The position numbers and the translations under genes were made by a program. The notes beneath the pieces were generated by a model, which saw only the letters and a list, made by a program, of their open reading frames with translations, had not been told where the DNA came from and did no database searches. A DNA stretch of 38,247 nt, from contig NZ_JAUSUG010000036.1 of NCBI RefSeq assembly GCF_030813435.1, positions 1-38,247 of the forward strand, in the 5' to 3' direction. Source of the stretch: Evansella vedderi (lineage in GTDB: Bacteria; Bacillota; Bacilli; Bacillales; Salisediminibacteriaceae). Position 1 is the stretch's first letter, and each line of letters opens with the position of its first letter. This document shows positions 1-7,435 of this stretch, one piece after another.

Positions 1-74
1 TTGAGTTAACTTGGTTAAGTACTTCAATCGTAGCATAGTCATTGGGACTTTTTGCGTATAAATAATTATTTCAT

Positions 75-284
75 ACACCAGGAAATTATATTTTTTCTGA
101 ATGTGGATAACAGTAGCTGAGTAATCGTCTAGCTTCATGCGCCATCGGCTCCGCTCGCCGCGCGTTATCTATGAGAAGAGCGCTCATAGATACCTTTGTA
201 AAGATTGCGACGGCTTCGCTCATTGCTTCGGTGGCACAAAAGATAAAGTGCGATCTTTTGTGCCACCTATTATCAGGGTAGACT
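75..284. repeat. Intergenic repeat composite upstream of sspF, with two hairpins
   Basis: The gap before sspF holds no credible gene. Positions 75-140 closely match 11167-11230 after mfd, including the segment tgtggataac and the motif tcgtctagcttca. Next come a perfect 10-bp stem (166-175 with 183-192, 7-nt loop) and a perfect 15-bp stem (230-244 with 253-267, 8-nt loop). Neither is followed by a T-run, so they are not ordinary terminators. The tail tcagggtagact at 273-284 recurs near 21241. The stretch 155-215 aligns with 18105-18175, where a hairpin sits at the same place with a different stem sequence. I read this as a member of the modular intergenic repeat family that recurs through the window. 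The short reverse reading frame across it has no protein character. Confidence 0.7.
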
Positions 285-294
285 CCTACCAATA

Positions 295-323
295 GCATTC
301 ATTCGCTTTAAATGGGCATACTA
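295..323 (+). promoter_or_regulatory. Probable sigma-G promoter of sspF
   Basis: A perfect CATACTA (317-323) matches the sigma-G -10 consensus. GCATTC (295-300) partly matches the sigma-G -35. The distance to the sspF start codon is about 35 nt. Late forespore expression by sigma-G is what is known for small acid-soluble spore protein genes. Confidence 0.6.
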
Positions 324-358
324 ACATTGTTGCAGCTAATGGAAGGAGTTGTTGCAGA

Positions 359-541
359 ATGGGACGAAGACGAGGTATTATGTCAGATAACCTTAAGGTG
401 GAGCTGGCAAAGGAACTTGGCTTCTATGATACTGTCCAACGGGATGGTTGGGGCGGCATTCGTTCAAAGGATGCAGGTAACATGGTAAAACGTGCCGTTG
501 AAAGGGCAGAGCAACAATTATCTAAAGATCAAAATCTATAA
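359..541 (+). CDS. sspF: Small acid-soluble spore protein F (alpha/beta-type SASP)
   Basis: This 60-residue basic protein matches SspF over its whole length. It begins with MGRRRG, followed by [19 protein letters not shown], and carries the SASP signature ending in [17 protein letters not shown]. Alpha/beta-type SASPs coat and protect DNA in the dormant forespore and are degraded at germination. The start is set by a strong ribosome binding site (ggaaggagt, 341-349). Its place directly before ispE is the same as in B. subtilis. It is probably monocistronic, with a sigma-G-type promoter upstream and a terminator 12 nt after the stop codon. Confidence 0.95.
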   Translation: MGRRRGIMSDNLKVELAKELGFYDTVQRDGWGGIRSKDAGNMVKRAVERAEQQLSKDQNL

Positions 542-553
542 GCCGCGACAATC

Positions 554-586
554 AAGAGCTGAGGTTAAACACCTTGGCTCTTTTTT
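554..586 (+). terminator. Rho-independent terminator of sspF
   Basis: A 12-bp stem (554-565 with 571-582, two G-U pairs, loop taaac) overlaps a run of six Ts at 581-586. Confidence 0.85.
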
Positions 587-725
587 ACATAGCCTTTCTA
601 TTAAGAAATCTTAAGTATATTGATCCAAAATATATTTTATTATGGGAAAGGTAGTATAGATCATTTACAAATGGTAAAATAACGGAGATAGAATTGAGGA
701 ACGGAAAAAGAAGCAGGTGAAGATG

Positions 726-1589
726 ATGCAAAAAATAGTAAAAGCTCCGGCTAAAGTTAACTTAACATTAGATGTAATTGGAAAACGGGATGACGGTTTT
801 CATGATGTAGAAATGATTATGACTACTGTAGATTTAGCTGATCGAATACAATTAAAAACTTTAAAAGAAGATCAAATAAAAATAGATGTAACACAAGGTT
901 TTGTACCTACTAATGAAAATAACTTAGCATATAAAGCAGCAAAGCTGTTAAAGGATAAGTTTTCGATTGACAAAGGTATATCTATTTTCATCGATAAGAA
1001 AATACCAGTTTCAGCAGGTCTTGCTGGAGGCAGTACAGATGCAGCAGCTGTCCTAAGGGGACTAAACGACATATGGGAGCTTCAATTGTCTATGGAAGAG
1101 TTAGCAGAAATTGGCCTAGAAATTGGTTCAGATGTCCCGTTTTGTGTACATGGAGGTACTGCTATTGCGAGGGGAAGGGGAGAGAAGCTTGAATTTATTC
1201 CTGCTCCACCACCGTGCTGGGTGGTGCTTGTTAAACCCCCTATGGGAGTTTCCACAAAAGATATTTATGAACGTTTAAATTTAAAGGAATTAAAACATCC
1301 TGATACAAGTGGAATGGTAGCCGCCATCCAAGCCCAAGATTTCAAAGGGATTTGTATTAGGCTTGAAAATGTAATGGAGACGGTAACCTTTGAATTGCAT
1401 CCAAATGTAAAGAAAGTAAAGGAAAAAATGATGCAATATGGTGGAGATGGTGTAGTAATGAGTGGTAGCGGACCAACTGTTTTTGCATTAACTCAAAACG
1501 AGTCTCGTGCTGTTCGTCTATATAATAGTTTAAAGGGATTTATGGAACAAGTTTATGTTGTTCGCCTTTTAGGGAAAAAACATGGGTAA
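726..1589 (+). CDS. ispE: 4-diphosphocytidyl-2-C-methyl-D-erythritol kinase
   Basis: IspE phosphorylates the 2-hydroxyl of CDP-methylerythritol with ATP, the fourth step of the MEP isoprenoid pathway in the cytosol. The GHMP-kinase fold is clear. The N-terminus has [12 protein letters not shown], the ATP-binding glycine-rich loop [15 protein letters not shown] is at about residues 94-108, the catalytic-region GSDVPF is near residue 136, and SGSGPTVF lies near the C-terminus. I chose ATG 726 (287 residues) because aggtga (715-720) is correctly spaced and the N-terminus then matches the family. GTG 717 and ATG 723 are in frame but badly spaced from any binding site. It sits between sspF and purR as in B. 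subtilis. Confidence 0.95.
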   Translation: MQKIVKAPAKVNLTLDVIGKRDDGFHDVEMIMTTVDLADRIQLKTLKEDQIKIDVTQGFVPTNENNLAYKAAKLLKDKFSIDKGISIFIDKKIPVSAGLAGGSTDAAAVLRGLNDIWELQLSMEELAEIGLEIGSDVPFCVHGGTAIARGRGEKLEFIPAPPPCWVVLVKPPMGVSTKDIYERLNLKELKHPDTSGMVAAIQAQDFKGICIRLENVMETVTFELHPNVKKVKEKMMQYGGDGVVMSGSGPTVFALTQNESRAVRLYNSLKGFMEQVYVVRLLGKKHG

Positions 1590-1602
1590 TTTTGGAGAAC
1601 AC

Positions 1603-1631
1603 TTGTTAATTCCGTATAAAAGTGGTATATT
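1603..1631 (+). promoter_or_regulatory. Sigma-A promoter of purR
   Basis: TTGTTA (1603-1608), a 17-bp spacer and TATATT (1626-1631) stand between ispE and purR. The expected transcript start near 1638 falls just before a PurBox-like sequence. Confidence 0.55.
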
Positions 1632-1639
1632 ATCGATAA

Positions 1640-1652
1640 AACATTCGGATTT
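1640..1652 (-). promoter_or_regulatory. Candidate PurBox (PurR operator)
   Basis: On the minus strand the sequence AAATCCGAATGTT agrees at 11 of 13 positions with the PurBox consensus AWWWCCGAACWWT known from B. subtilis PurR targets. It lies at the predicted start of the purR transcript, which would suit autoregulation. A well-matched second box in the usual paired arrangement was not found. Confidence 0.45.
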
Positions 1653-1686
1653 AACAAAATGGCTTTAAAAAGTGGAGGTTACCCCA

Positions 1687-2529
1687 ATGAAATTTCGGAG
1701 AAGCGGCCGATTAGTAGATATGACAAATTACTTTTTATCCCATCCACATAAACAAATACCCCTGACGTTTTTTTCAGAGGCGTACAAATCAGCGAAATCC
1801 TCCATTAGTGAAGATATCGCTATTATTAAAGAAGTATTTGAAGAAAAGCGAATCGGTACCATCGGTACAACGGCAGGAGCGACCGGCGGTGTGACCTTTG
1901 TACCGACAGTTGGACGCAGCAAAACGGAGGAGTTAATTGATCAACTCTGTGAGGAGCTGGAGGATTCAGAACGGCTGCTGCCAGGTGGTTATTTATACAT
2001 GATGGATGTTATAGGTGATCCTTTATTGACCCTGGAGTTGGGAAGGGTCTTTGCCTCTGCTTTCAGAAAGGCAAATGTAGATGCTGTAATGACCATGGCA
2101 ACAAAGGGTATCCCATTGGCTTATGCTGTAGCAGGACACTTAAATGTTCCCGTTAGTATTGTTCGCCACGAGCATCGTATCACAGAAGGTTCTATCGTTA
2201 GTATTAACTATGTTTCAGGGTCTCAAAAAAGGATACAGACGATGTCTTTGGCGAGACGAAGCTTAAAACCTAACTCCAATGTATTAATCATCGATGATTT
2301 TATGAAGGCAGGCGGTACTATTCGCGGTATGATGGATTTAGTAACGGAATTCCAATCCACTATTGCCGGAATAGGTGTATTAACGGAAGCTGTTCATAGT
2401 GAAGAAAAATTGGTGGATAAGTACGTATCTTTAACAAAGTTAACGGAAGTGGATATTAAAACAAAGAAGATTAAGGTGGAAAGGGGAAATTTATTCGACA
2501 TTCCTTTTTCCTATGAAGATATTAAATGA
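1687..2529 (+). CDS. purR: Purine operon repressor PurR
   Basis: PurR represses purine synthesis and transport genes by binding PurBox DNA. PRPP, which signals low adenine nucleotides, releases it. The N-terminal winged helix (about residues 1-74, starting MKFRRSGRLVDMTNYFL) is followed by a type I phosphoribosyltransferase-like domain whose PRPP loop VLIIDDFMKAGGT is at residues 199-211. In this family the domain binds PRPP but is not thought to catalyse transfer. ATG 1687 (280 residues) follows ggaggt at 1674-1679 and matches the family start; GTG 1672 would overlap that binding site. In B. subtilis the next gene is yabJ, which is absent here. A short GC-rich hairpin follows. Confidence 0.95.
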   Translation: MKFRRSGRLVDMTNYFLSHPHKQIPLTFFSEAYKSAKSSISEDIAIIKEVFEEKRIGTIGTTAGATGGVTFVPTVGRSKTEELIDQLCEELEDSERLLPGGYLYMMDVIGDPLLTLELGRVFASAFRKANVDAVMTMATKGIPLAYAVAGHLNVPVSIVRHEHRITEGSIVSINYVSGSQKRIQTMSLARRSLKPNSNVLIIDDFMKAGGTIRGMMDLVTEFQSTIAGIGVLTEAVHSEEKLVDKYVSLTKLTEVDIKTKKIKVERGNLFDIPFSYEDIK

Positions 2530-2538
2530 TTGTATTTT

Positions 2539-2563
2539 AGCCGCCATGGAAATGGTGGCTTTT
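2539..2563 (+). terminator. Terminator-like hairpin after purR
   Basis: A 9-bp stem (2539-2547 with 2552-2560, one G-U pair, loop ggaa) is followed by only four Ts, so it is probably a moderate terminator. Confidence 0.6.
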
Positions 2564-2631
2564 GTACATTGTGGATAAAAATGGAAGAAAGAAATAAAAT
2601 TGAACATTATTTATACATTTTTTCAGAAAAA

Positions 2632-2658
2632 GAAGGAAATTTCTTTCCTTTGTAGAAA
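2632..2658 (+). promoter_or_regulatory. Probable sigma-H promoter of spoVG
   Basis: GAAGGAAAT (2632-2640) fits the sigma-H -35 consensus RnAGGAwWW at every position. After 11 bp, GTAGAAA (2652-2658) fits RnnGAAT with one mismatch. spoVG of B. subtilis is a classical sigma-H gene. Confidence 0.6.
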
Positions 2659-2703
2659 TCCAATAAAAGGATAGAATTTATTTGGGTAAAGGTGGTGGCA
2701 GAT

Positions 2704-2991
2704 ATGGAAGTAACAGATGTGAGACTTCGCCGTGTGAACACGGAAGGTCGTATGCTTGCAATCGCGTCTATTACCATCGATGATGAATTTGTCGTTCATG
2801 ATATTCGTGTCATCGACGGCAATAATGGTATGTTCGTGGCAATGCCTAGCAAGCGTACTCCAGACGGAGAATTCCGAGATATTGCTCATCCAATATCTTC
2901 GAAGACTCGTGAAAAGATTCAGTCAGCTGTTTTGGCTGAGTACGAACGTGCAGGTGAAGAAATAGAGTTTGAAGAAGCAGGAGCTTCATGA
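2704..2991 (+). CDS. spoVG: SpoVG, septation and stage V sporulation regulator
   Basis: This 95-residue protein is near-identical in pattern to Bacillus Spo[19 protein letters not shown] at the start, [20 protein letters not shown] in the middle, [17 protein letters not shown], and EEAGAS at the end. SpoVG is a small nucleic-acid-binding regulator that affects asymmetric septation, cortex formation and other traits. I place the start at ATG 2704 after ggtggt (2691-2696); the in-frame GTG 2692 lies inside that site. Expression is expected from the sigma-H site upstream. The gene directly follows purR because yabJ is missing. Confidence 0.96.
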   Translation: MEVTDVRLRRVNTEGRMLAIASITIDDEFVVHDIRVIDGNNGMFVAMPSKRTPDGEFRDIAHPISSKTREKIQSAVLAEYERAGEEIEFEEAGAS

Positions 2992-2995
2992 TAAG

Positions 2996-3025
2996 AACAG
3001 TGTTGATTTTATAACAGTGTTGATT
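2996..3025 (+). repeat. Short tandem direct repeat after spoVG
   Basis: The 13-mer aacagtgttgatt occurs at 2996-3008 and again at 3013-3025, a 17-bp period, immediately after the spoVG stop codon. Confidence 0.6.
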
Positions 3026-3039
3026 GAAGCTGAAGGAAC

Positions 3040-3117
3040 AAGGAGGCTGAAGCGTTGCCCGCGGAAAGGGAGTGGGCCGTAGCGAATGACATCCAGATTC
3101 GATTTTTAGGGTAGCTA
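3040..3117 (+). repeat. Intergenic repeat copy between spoVG and glmU
   Basis: The core gcggaaagggagtg followed by ccgtagcgaatgacatccag and a tail ending agggtagct is shared almost base for base with 18185-18243 and 21192-21254. The left part, aaggaggctgaagcgttgcc, is found in reverse orientation within 15660-15835. This copy keeps only the right-hand module of the family. Confidence 0.75.
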
Positions 3118-3129
3118 ACAATTAGAGGG

Positions 3130-3163
3130 AACCTAGCCTGTATAGAAGGCTAGGTTTTATTTT
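3130..3163 (+). terminator. Terminator downstream of spoVG
   Basis: A perfect 9-bp stem (3130-3138 with 3148-3156) leads into a T-rich tract. It lies after the repeat copy and before the glmU promoter. Confidence 0.8.
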
Positions 3164-3192
3164 GTTAAATACCACCTAATGCCTATTTCAAC

Positions 3193-3221
3193 TTGAAATG
3201 TCCTTAAATTTAAGATATATT
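3193..3221 (+). promoter_or_regulatory. Sigma-A promoter of glmU-prs
   Basis: TTGAAA (3193-3198), a 17-bp spacer and TATATT (3216-3221) lie 35 bp before the glmU start, with no terminator in between. Confidence 0.6.
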
Positions 3222-3255
3222 CGTAATGGAAAAATGAGCCCTTGGAGGTTAATAT

Positions 3256-4629
3256 ATGACAAATAGATTTGCCGTAATTTTAGCTGCTGGAAAAGGAACG
3301 AGGATGAAATCTGACCTATATAAGGTATTGCATCCTGTTGGTGGGAAACCAATGGTGCAGCATATTGTAGATCAAGTAAAAGGCTGTAAGGTGAAAAAAG
3401 TTATTACCGTTGTTGGACATGGTGCTGAAAAGGTAAAGGACCAATTGGGGGCAGAAGTGTCCTATGTCCTTCAAGAAGAACAATTAGGAACTGGTCATGC
3501 AGTAATGCAGGCTGAATCCCTCCTAAGTGGAGAAAAAGGAACTACTGTTGTTCTGTGTGGTGATACACCTCTTTTAACACAGCAAACGATAGATGCATTG
3601 ATAGAAGAACATGAGACACAAAAGGCAAAGGCTACTATTCTAACTGCAGTAGCAGATGATCCAACGGGATATGGTAGAATTATAAGGGATAATGATGGTA
3701 CAGTTAGAAAAATCGTTGAGCATAAAGATGCAACGAACGAAGAATTAACAGTAAAGGAAATTAATACCGGAACTTATTGCTTTGACAACGAAGCTTTGTT
3801 TAAAGCACTAAAAAAAGTTGGTAACGACAATGTACAAGGGGAATACTACTTACCTGATGTAGTAGAAATTCTGCAAGAGCAAGGGGAAGTAATTGCCGCC
3901 TATGGAACAGACGATTTTAACGAAACGATCGGTGTTAATGATCGAGTCGCCCTTAGTCGTGCCGAAATTCTTATGAAAAATAGAATAAATAAGCAAATGA
4001 TGATCAATGGTGTTACTCTTATTGATCCGAACAACACTTATATCTCCTCAGATGCAAAAATAGGCCGTGATACGGTAGTTTATCCTGGTTCCATTATTCA
4101 AGGTAATACGGAAATTGGCGAGGGCTGCATTATCGGACCTTATACAGAGATAATAAATAGTAAAATCGGAAATGAAACAACCATCAAACAATCGGTTGTC
4201 CATGACAGTGAAATAGGAAACATTGTATCCATAGGTCCTTTTTCACATTTAAGACCACAAACCAGATTAGGTAATCATGTACGGGTAGGGAATTTTGTGG
4301 AACTTAAAAAAATGTCCATGGGTGATGGCAGTAAAGCTTCTCATCTAAGTTACTTAGGAGATGCTGAGATTGGGACCAATGTGAATGTAGGCTGCGGATC
4401 TATCACGGTCAACTATGATGGTAAAAATAAATATTTAACTAAGGTTGAAGACGGAGCGTTTATTGGTTGCAATTCTAACTTAATTGCCCCTGTAACTATT
4501 GGTAGAGAGGCCTATGTTGCAGCTGGATCTACCATTACAGAAGACGTTCCAGGGGAATCTCTTGCCATTGCAAGACAAAGGCAAACAAATAAAGAAGGTT
4601 ATGTAAAAAAGAAGAATAAAGAAAATTAA
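3256..4629 (+). CDS. glmU: Bifunctional GlmU: GlcN-1-P acetyltransferase / GlcNAc-1-P uridyltransferase
   Basis: GlmU makes UDP-GlcNAc, the precursor of peptidoglycan and teichoic acid linkage units, in the cytosol. The N-terminal pyrophosphorylase domain (about residues 1-230) shows [31 protein letters not shown] and CGDTPLL. The C-terminal half is a left-handed beta helix of hexapeptide repeats ([23 protein letters not shown]) with the acetyltransferase region [10 protein letters not shown] and [12 protein letters not shown]. Its 457 residues are normal for the family. The start follows ggagg at 3244-3248. prs begins 16 bp downstream, so the two are cotranscribed as in B. subtilis. Confidence 0.97.
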   Translation: MTNRFAVILAAGKGTRMKSDLYKVLHPVGGKPMVQHIVDQVKGCKVKKVITVVGHGAEKVKDQLGAEVSYVLQEEQLGTGHAVMQAESLLSGEKGTTVVLCGDTPLLTQQTIDALIEEHETQKAKATILTAVADDPTGYGRIIRDNDGTVRKIVEHKDATNEELTVKEINTGTYCFDNEALFKALKKVGNDNVQGEYYLPDVVEILQEQGEVIAAYGTDDFNETIGVNDRVALSRAEILMKNRINKQMMINGVTLIDPNNTYISSDAKIGRDTVVYPGSIIQGNTEIGEGCIIGPYTEIINSKIGNETTIKQSVVHDSEIGNIVSIGPFSHLRPQTRLGNHVRVGNFVELKKMSMGDGSKASHLSYLGDAEIGTNVNVGCGSITVNYDGKNKYLTKVEDGAFIGCNSNLIAPVTIGREAYVAAGSTITEDVPGESLAIARQRQTNKEGYVKKKNKEN

Positions 4630-4645
4630 TTTTGGAGGTTAACAA

Positions 4646-5596
4646 ATGGCTCTTTATAAAGATGAAAAATTAAAGGTGTTCACCTTAAATTCCAATCGGG
4701 ACTTAGCCCATGAGATTAGTGAACACATTGGCATAGAAATGGGAAAATGCTCCGTTACAAGATTTAGTGATGGTGAAATTCAAATAAATATTGAAGAAAG
4801 TATCCGCGGCTGTGACATATTTGTTATCCAGTCTACTTCTTCACCTGCTAACGAACATATTATGGAATTATTGATTATGATCGATGCATTAAAAAGAGCC
4901 TCAGCAAAAACAATAAACGTGGTTATCCCATACTATGGATATGCTAGACAGGACCGTAAAGCGCGGTCTCGTGAGCCAATTACAGCTAAATTAGTAGCAA
5001 ACCTTTTAGAAACTGCTGGTGCAAGCCGTGTTATCACTCTTGATTTGCACGCAACACAAATACAAGGGTTCTTTGACATCCCAGTAGATCAACTAGTTGG
5101 GGTACCTATTTTAGCGGACTATTTCCAAACAAAAAATATTGATGATATTGTCATTGTTTCACCAGACCATGGCGGTGTAGTAAGGGCAAGGAAAATGGCT
5201 GACCGATTAAAAGCACCTATCGCTATTGTTGATAAAAGACGCCCAAAGCCAAATGTTGCAGAAGTAATGAACATAGTTGGTAATATTGAAGGGAAAACAG
5301 CCATTATTATTGATGATATTATTGATACAGCTGGTACGATAACATTGGCTGCAAATGCAATGATCGAACAAGGTGCTAAGGAAGTGTATGCTTGTTGTAC
5401 ACACCCGGTCTTATCAGGGCCGGCAATTGAACGAATTCAAAACTCCAAAATTAAAGAGCTAGTTGTAACAAACTCCATACCTTTACCTGAAGAAAAGCAT
5501 ATAGATAAAATTAAGCAATTATCAGTTGGCCCTTTAATGGCCAAATCTATTATTCATGTACATGAAGAACGATCTGTGAGCCTTTTGTTTGACTAA
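4646..5596 (+). CDS. prs: Ribose-phosphate pyrophosphokinase (PRPP synthetase)
   Basis: Prs makes PRPP from ribose 5-phosphate and ATP, feeding nucleotide, histidine, tryptophan and NAD synthesis. PRPP is also the effector of PurR encoded upstream. The 316 residues include the flexible loop [18 protein letters not shown], the ATP/metal region [38 protein letters not shown] and the PRPP-binding loop [11 protein letters not shown]. Length and motifs fit class I bacterial enzymes. It shares a transcription unit with glmU, and no clear hairpin terminator was found between it and ctc. Confidence 0.97.
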   Translation: MALYKDEKLKVFTLNSNRDLAHEISEHIGIEMGKCSVTRFSDGEIQINIEESIRGCDIFVIQSTSSPANEHIMELLIMIDALKRASAKTINVVIPYYGYARQDRKARSREPITAKLVANLLETAGASRVITLDLHATQIQGFFDIPVDQLVGVPILADYFQTKNIDDIVIVSPDHGGVVRARKMADRLKAPIAIVDKRRPKPNVAEVMNIVGNIEGKTAIIIDDIIDTAGTITLAANAMIEQGAKEVYACCTHPVLSGPAIERIQNSKIKELVVTNSIPLPEEKHIDKIKQLSVGPLMAKSIIHVHEERSVSLLFD

Positions 5597-5666
5597 ACTA
5601 CTGTTGTAATATATCTTATATACTATATTTTCTCTCATCTTTAACAAGCTCTTTTTAGGGGTTTAC

Positions 5667-5692
5667 GTTTCAAAATTGTCTTTTTTGGGAAA
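5667..5692 (+). promoter_or_regulatory. Candidate sigma-B promoter of ctc
   Basis: GTTTCA (5667-5672), 14 bp and GGGAAA (5687-5692) resemble the sigma-B consensus GTTTAA-N14-GGGTAT. The position about 40 bp before the start codon matches the known stress promoter of B. subtilis ctc. Confidence 0.5.
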
Positions 5693-5730
5693 AACATATA
5701 GAAGAAGCAAAAAAGATGAGGTGGATATTC

Positions 5731-6396
5731 ATGGCAACAGTATTACAAGCAGATAAACGAGAAGATTTACGTGGGTCAAAGCTAAAAAGGATTCGAAACC
5801 AAGGCGGTGTCCCAGGTGTGATCTATGGGAAAGAAGTTGGTAATTCCCCCGTAACCGTAGAAGAGGTTTCACTAATAAAAACGATTCGTGAAAATGGAAG
5901 AAATGGTGTCCTTAAGCTTGATATTAATGGAAATCAAACAGATGTAATGATATCTGAAATTCAAGTGGACCCAATAAAAAATAACATCGTTCACGTGGAC
6001 TTCTATGCCGTTGATATGAAAAAAGAAATAGATGCAAATGTACCTGTACAAGCAGTAGGAGAATCCATTGGAGTTAAAAACGGTGGTGTTCTCCAGCAAT
6101 CCTTGTATGAGGTATCTATAAGAGCATTACCAAGTGATCTTCCGGAAGCAGTAGAGATAGATGTCTCTGAACTAGATATAAATGATTCTCTTCAAGTAAA
6201 AGATTTAGTAGCGGGAGCTAATTATGTCATTAATAATGATCCAGAGGAGTCCGTATTATCTATCCTTCCACCAACGGATGTTCCTAATGAACAGGATGCC
6301 GAAGGAGAAGATCAAGGTGAAAGTGAAGAGGCAGAACCAGAAGTAATTAATGAATCTGGCGATGAAGCAGGTAATAAAGGAACGGAAGAAGAATAG
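5731..6396 (+). CDS. ctc: General stress protein Ctc, ribosomal protein bL25 family
   Basis: Ctc/bL25 binds 5S rRNA in the large ribosomal subunit; in Bacillus it is stress-induced. The N-terminal bL25 domain (about residues 1-90) has GSKLKRIRNQGGVPGVIYGKE. The C-terminal TL5-type beta domain follows, with GESIGVKNGGVLQQSLYEV and DVSELDINDSLQVKDLVAG. An acidic, probably disordered tail rich in Glu and Asp runs from about residue 185. It is 221 residues, slightly longer than B. subtilis Ctc (204) because of that tail. ATG 5731 follows gaggtgg (5719-5725); the in-frame ATG 5716 overlaps the binding site. Confidence 0.94.
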   Translation: MATVLQADKREDLRGSKLKRIRNQGGVPGVIYGKEVGNSPVTVEEVSLIKTIRENGRNGVLKLDINGNQTDVMISEIQVDPIKNNIVHVDFYAVDMKKEIDANVPVQAVGESIGVKNGGVLQQSLYEVSIRALPSDLPEAVEIDVSELDINDSLQVKDLVAGANYVINNDPEESVLSILPPTDVPNEQDAEGEDQGESEEAEPEVINESGDEAGNKGTEEE

Positions 6397-6406
6397 ATAA
6401 AGTAGA

Positions 6407-6437
6407 AGAGGCTGTCCCCGAAAATGGGACAGCCTCT
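6407..6437 (+). terminator. Inverted repeat after ctc, terminator-like
   Basis: A perfect 12-bp GC-rich stem (6407-6418 with 6426-6437, 7-nt loop) follows the ctc stop by 10 nt. There is no T-run after it, so it may act as a weak terminator or 3-prime-end stabiliser, leaving pth partly dependent on ctc transcription. Confidence 0.55.
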
Positions 6438-6448
6438 CCAATGGTTAA

Positions 6449-6484
6449 AGTTGTCTAGCTGAAGGCGCCTTGCGCTTTTCTTAT
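6449..6484 (+). repeat. Short remnant of an intergenic repeat before pth
   Basis: The sequence ttgtctagct followed by gaaggcgccttgcgctttt joins what look like the two ends of a longer Bacillaceae intergenic element. The left end also occurs at 11217-11226 (tcgtctagcttcagc) and 125-137. I read it as an internally deleted copy. It abuts the pth ribosome binding site. Confidence 0.45.
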
Positions 6485-6498
6485 AAGGGGTTGGGGTT

Positions 6499-7113
6499 GT
6501 GTTCTTTCAAAGATTATTTCAGCGGAACCGTGAATTAGAAAGTGAGAATATTCCAGTGAAACTTATAGTGGGATTAGGGAATCCAGGTAAAAAGTATGAC
6601 GGCACACGGCATAACATCGGCTTTGAAGTTATAGACCGTTGTCAACAGCAATTAAATATAAACTTAGATCAATCTAAATTCAAAGGTATTTACGGCTTTA
6701 GAAAAATAGGCGAAGAGAAAATCTTTTTATTAAAGCCCTTAACGTATATGAACCTTTCCGGTGAGTCCATTGTTCCATTGATGAACTATTATAAAATTAA
6801 AACGGAGAATCTATTAGTTATTTACGATGACTTAGATTTAGAACCAGGTACCCTTCGGCTTAGGCAAAAGGGGGGACATGGGGGACATAATGGAATGAAA
6901 TCCATTATTGGACAGCTAGGAACCGATCAATTTAATCGAATTCGTGTAGGTATCGGCCGCCCTCCTAAAGGAGTAGCTGTTCCCACCTATGTATTAGGCT
7001 CATTTGGAAAAGAGGAGCGACAAGCGGTGGACCATGTTGTTGAAAAAGCAGCAAATGCAGTGGAATCTTGGACAAAACAATCGTTTATAAATGTAATGAA
7101 TGAATATAATTAA
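6499..7113 (+). CDS. pth: Peptidyl-tRNA hydrolase (SpoVC)
   Basis: Pth recycles peptidyl-tRNA released by stalled ribosomes by cleaving the ester bond. The family motifs are IVGLGNPGKKY, TRHNIGF (catalytic His), LTYMNLSGES, YDDLDLEPG (catalytic Asp) and GGHGGHNGMKSI. Two starts are possible. GTG 6499 has a good binding site (aagggg, 6485-6490) and adds a 19-residue basic N-terminal extension. GTG 6556 gives 185 residues beginning (M)KLIVGLGNPG, as in most homologues, but only has agtgag (6541-6546) upstream. I list the longer form because of its stronger site. The gene is essential and in B. subtilis is also known as spoVC. Confidence 0.92.
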   Translation: MFFQRLFQRNRELESENIPVKLIVGLGNPGKKYDGTRHNIGFEVIDRCQQQLNINLDQSKFKGIYGFRKIGEEKIFLLKPLTYMNLSGESIVPLMNYYKIKTENLLVIYDDLDLEPGTLRLRQKGGHGGHNGMKSIIGQLGTDQFNRIRVGIGRPPKGVAVPTYVLGSFGKEERQAVDHVVEKAANAVESWTKQSFINVMNEYN

Positions 7114-7119
7114 TGATGT

Positions 7120-7150
7120 TGTATAGAGTTCACCTTGCCAGTTCATACTA
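7120..7150 (+). promoter_or_regulatory. Probable forespore (sigma-F/sigma-G) promoter of fin
   Basis: TGTATA (7120-7125), 18 bp and a perfect CATACTA (7144-7150) fit the sigma-G pattern TGAATA-N17/18-CATACTA. The same bases read GTATA-N15-GTTCATACTA, a weaker match to sigma-F. Both readings agree with forespore expression of fin. Confidence 0.55.
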
Positions 7151-7189
7151 ATTAGTGAATGAAACGCATAATCTGGTGAGGAGGACATC

Positions 7190-7420
7190 ATGGCCATTCA
7201 TTATTATTGTCGGCATTGTTCGAAAGATGTTGGGAAGCTGAGCCAATGGCAAGCTGACGACAATCAATTAGGTTTTTCACAATTATCGGAGGAAGAACGA
7301 AAGGAAATGATTGAATATGATTCACAAGGTCATATTCAGGTTAAGGTTATTTGTGAGGATTGTGAAACGACCTTGCGAGAACACCCTGATTACCATGCTT
7401 ACGAAACTTTTTTACATTAA
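7190..7420 (+). CDS. fin: Anti-sigma-F factor Fin
   Basis: This 76-residue protein matches B. subtilis Fin (YabK) along its length, beginning MAIHYYCRHC and ending EHPDYHAYETFLH. Two CxxC pairs (CRHC at 7-10 and CEDC near residue 55) form the expected zinc-binding site. In B. subtilis Fin inhibits sigma-F by competing for core RNA polymerase, helping the forespore switch to sigma-G. The start follows a strong gaggaggac site. It lies between pth and mfd as in B. subtilis, with a forespore-type promoter upstream and a terminator downstream. Confidence 0.95.
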   Translation: MAIHYYCRHCSKDVGKLSQWQADDNQLGFSQLSEEERKEMIEYDSQGHIQVKVICEDCETTLREHPDYHAYETFLH

Positions 7421-7435
7421 GACAAATATCGACAG

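Noticed and set aside
86-298. Reverse-strand reading frame of 70 codons upstream of sspF
   Set aside because: It spans the repeat element and its two hairpins, has no usable binding site and its product resembles no family; the openness reflects the repeat composition.
5597-5660. Terminator between prs and ctc
   Set aside because: The stretch is A/T-rich but has no stem of useful length followed by a T-run.
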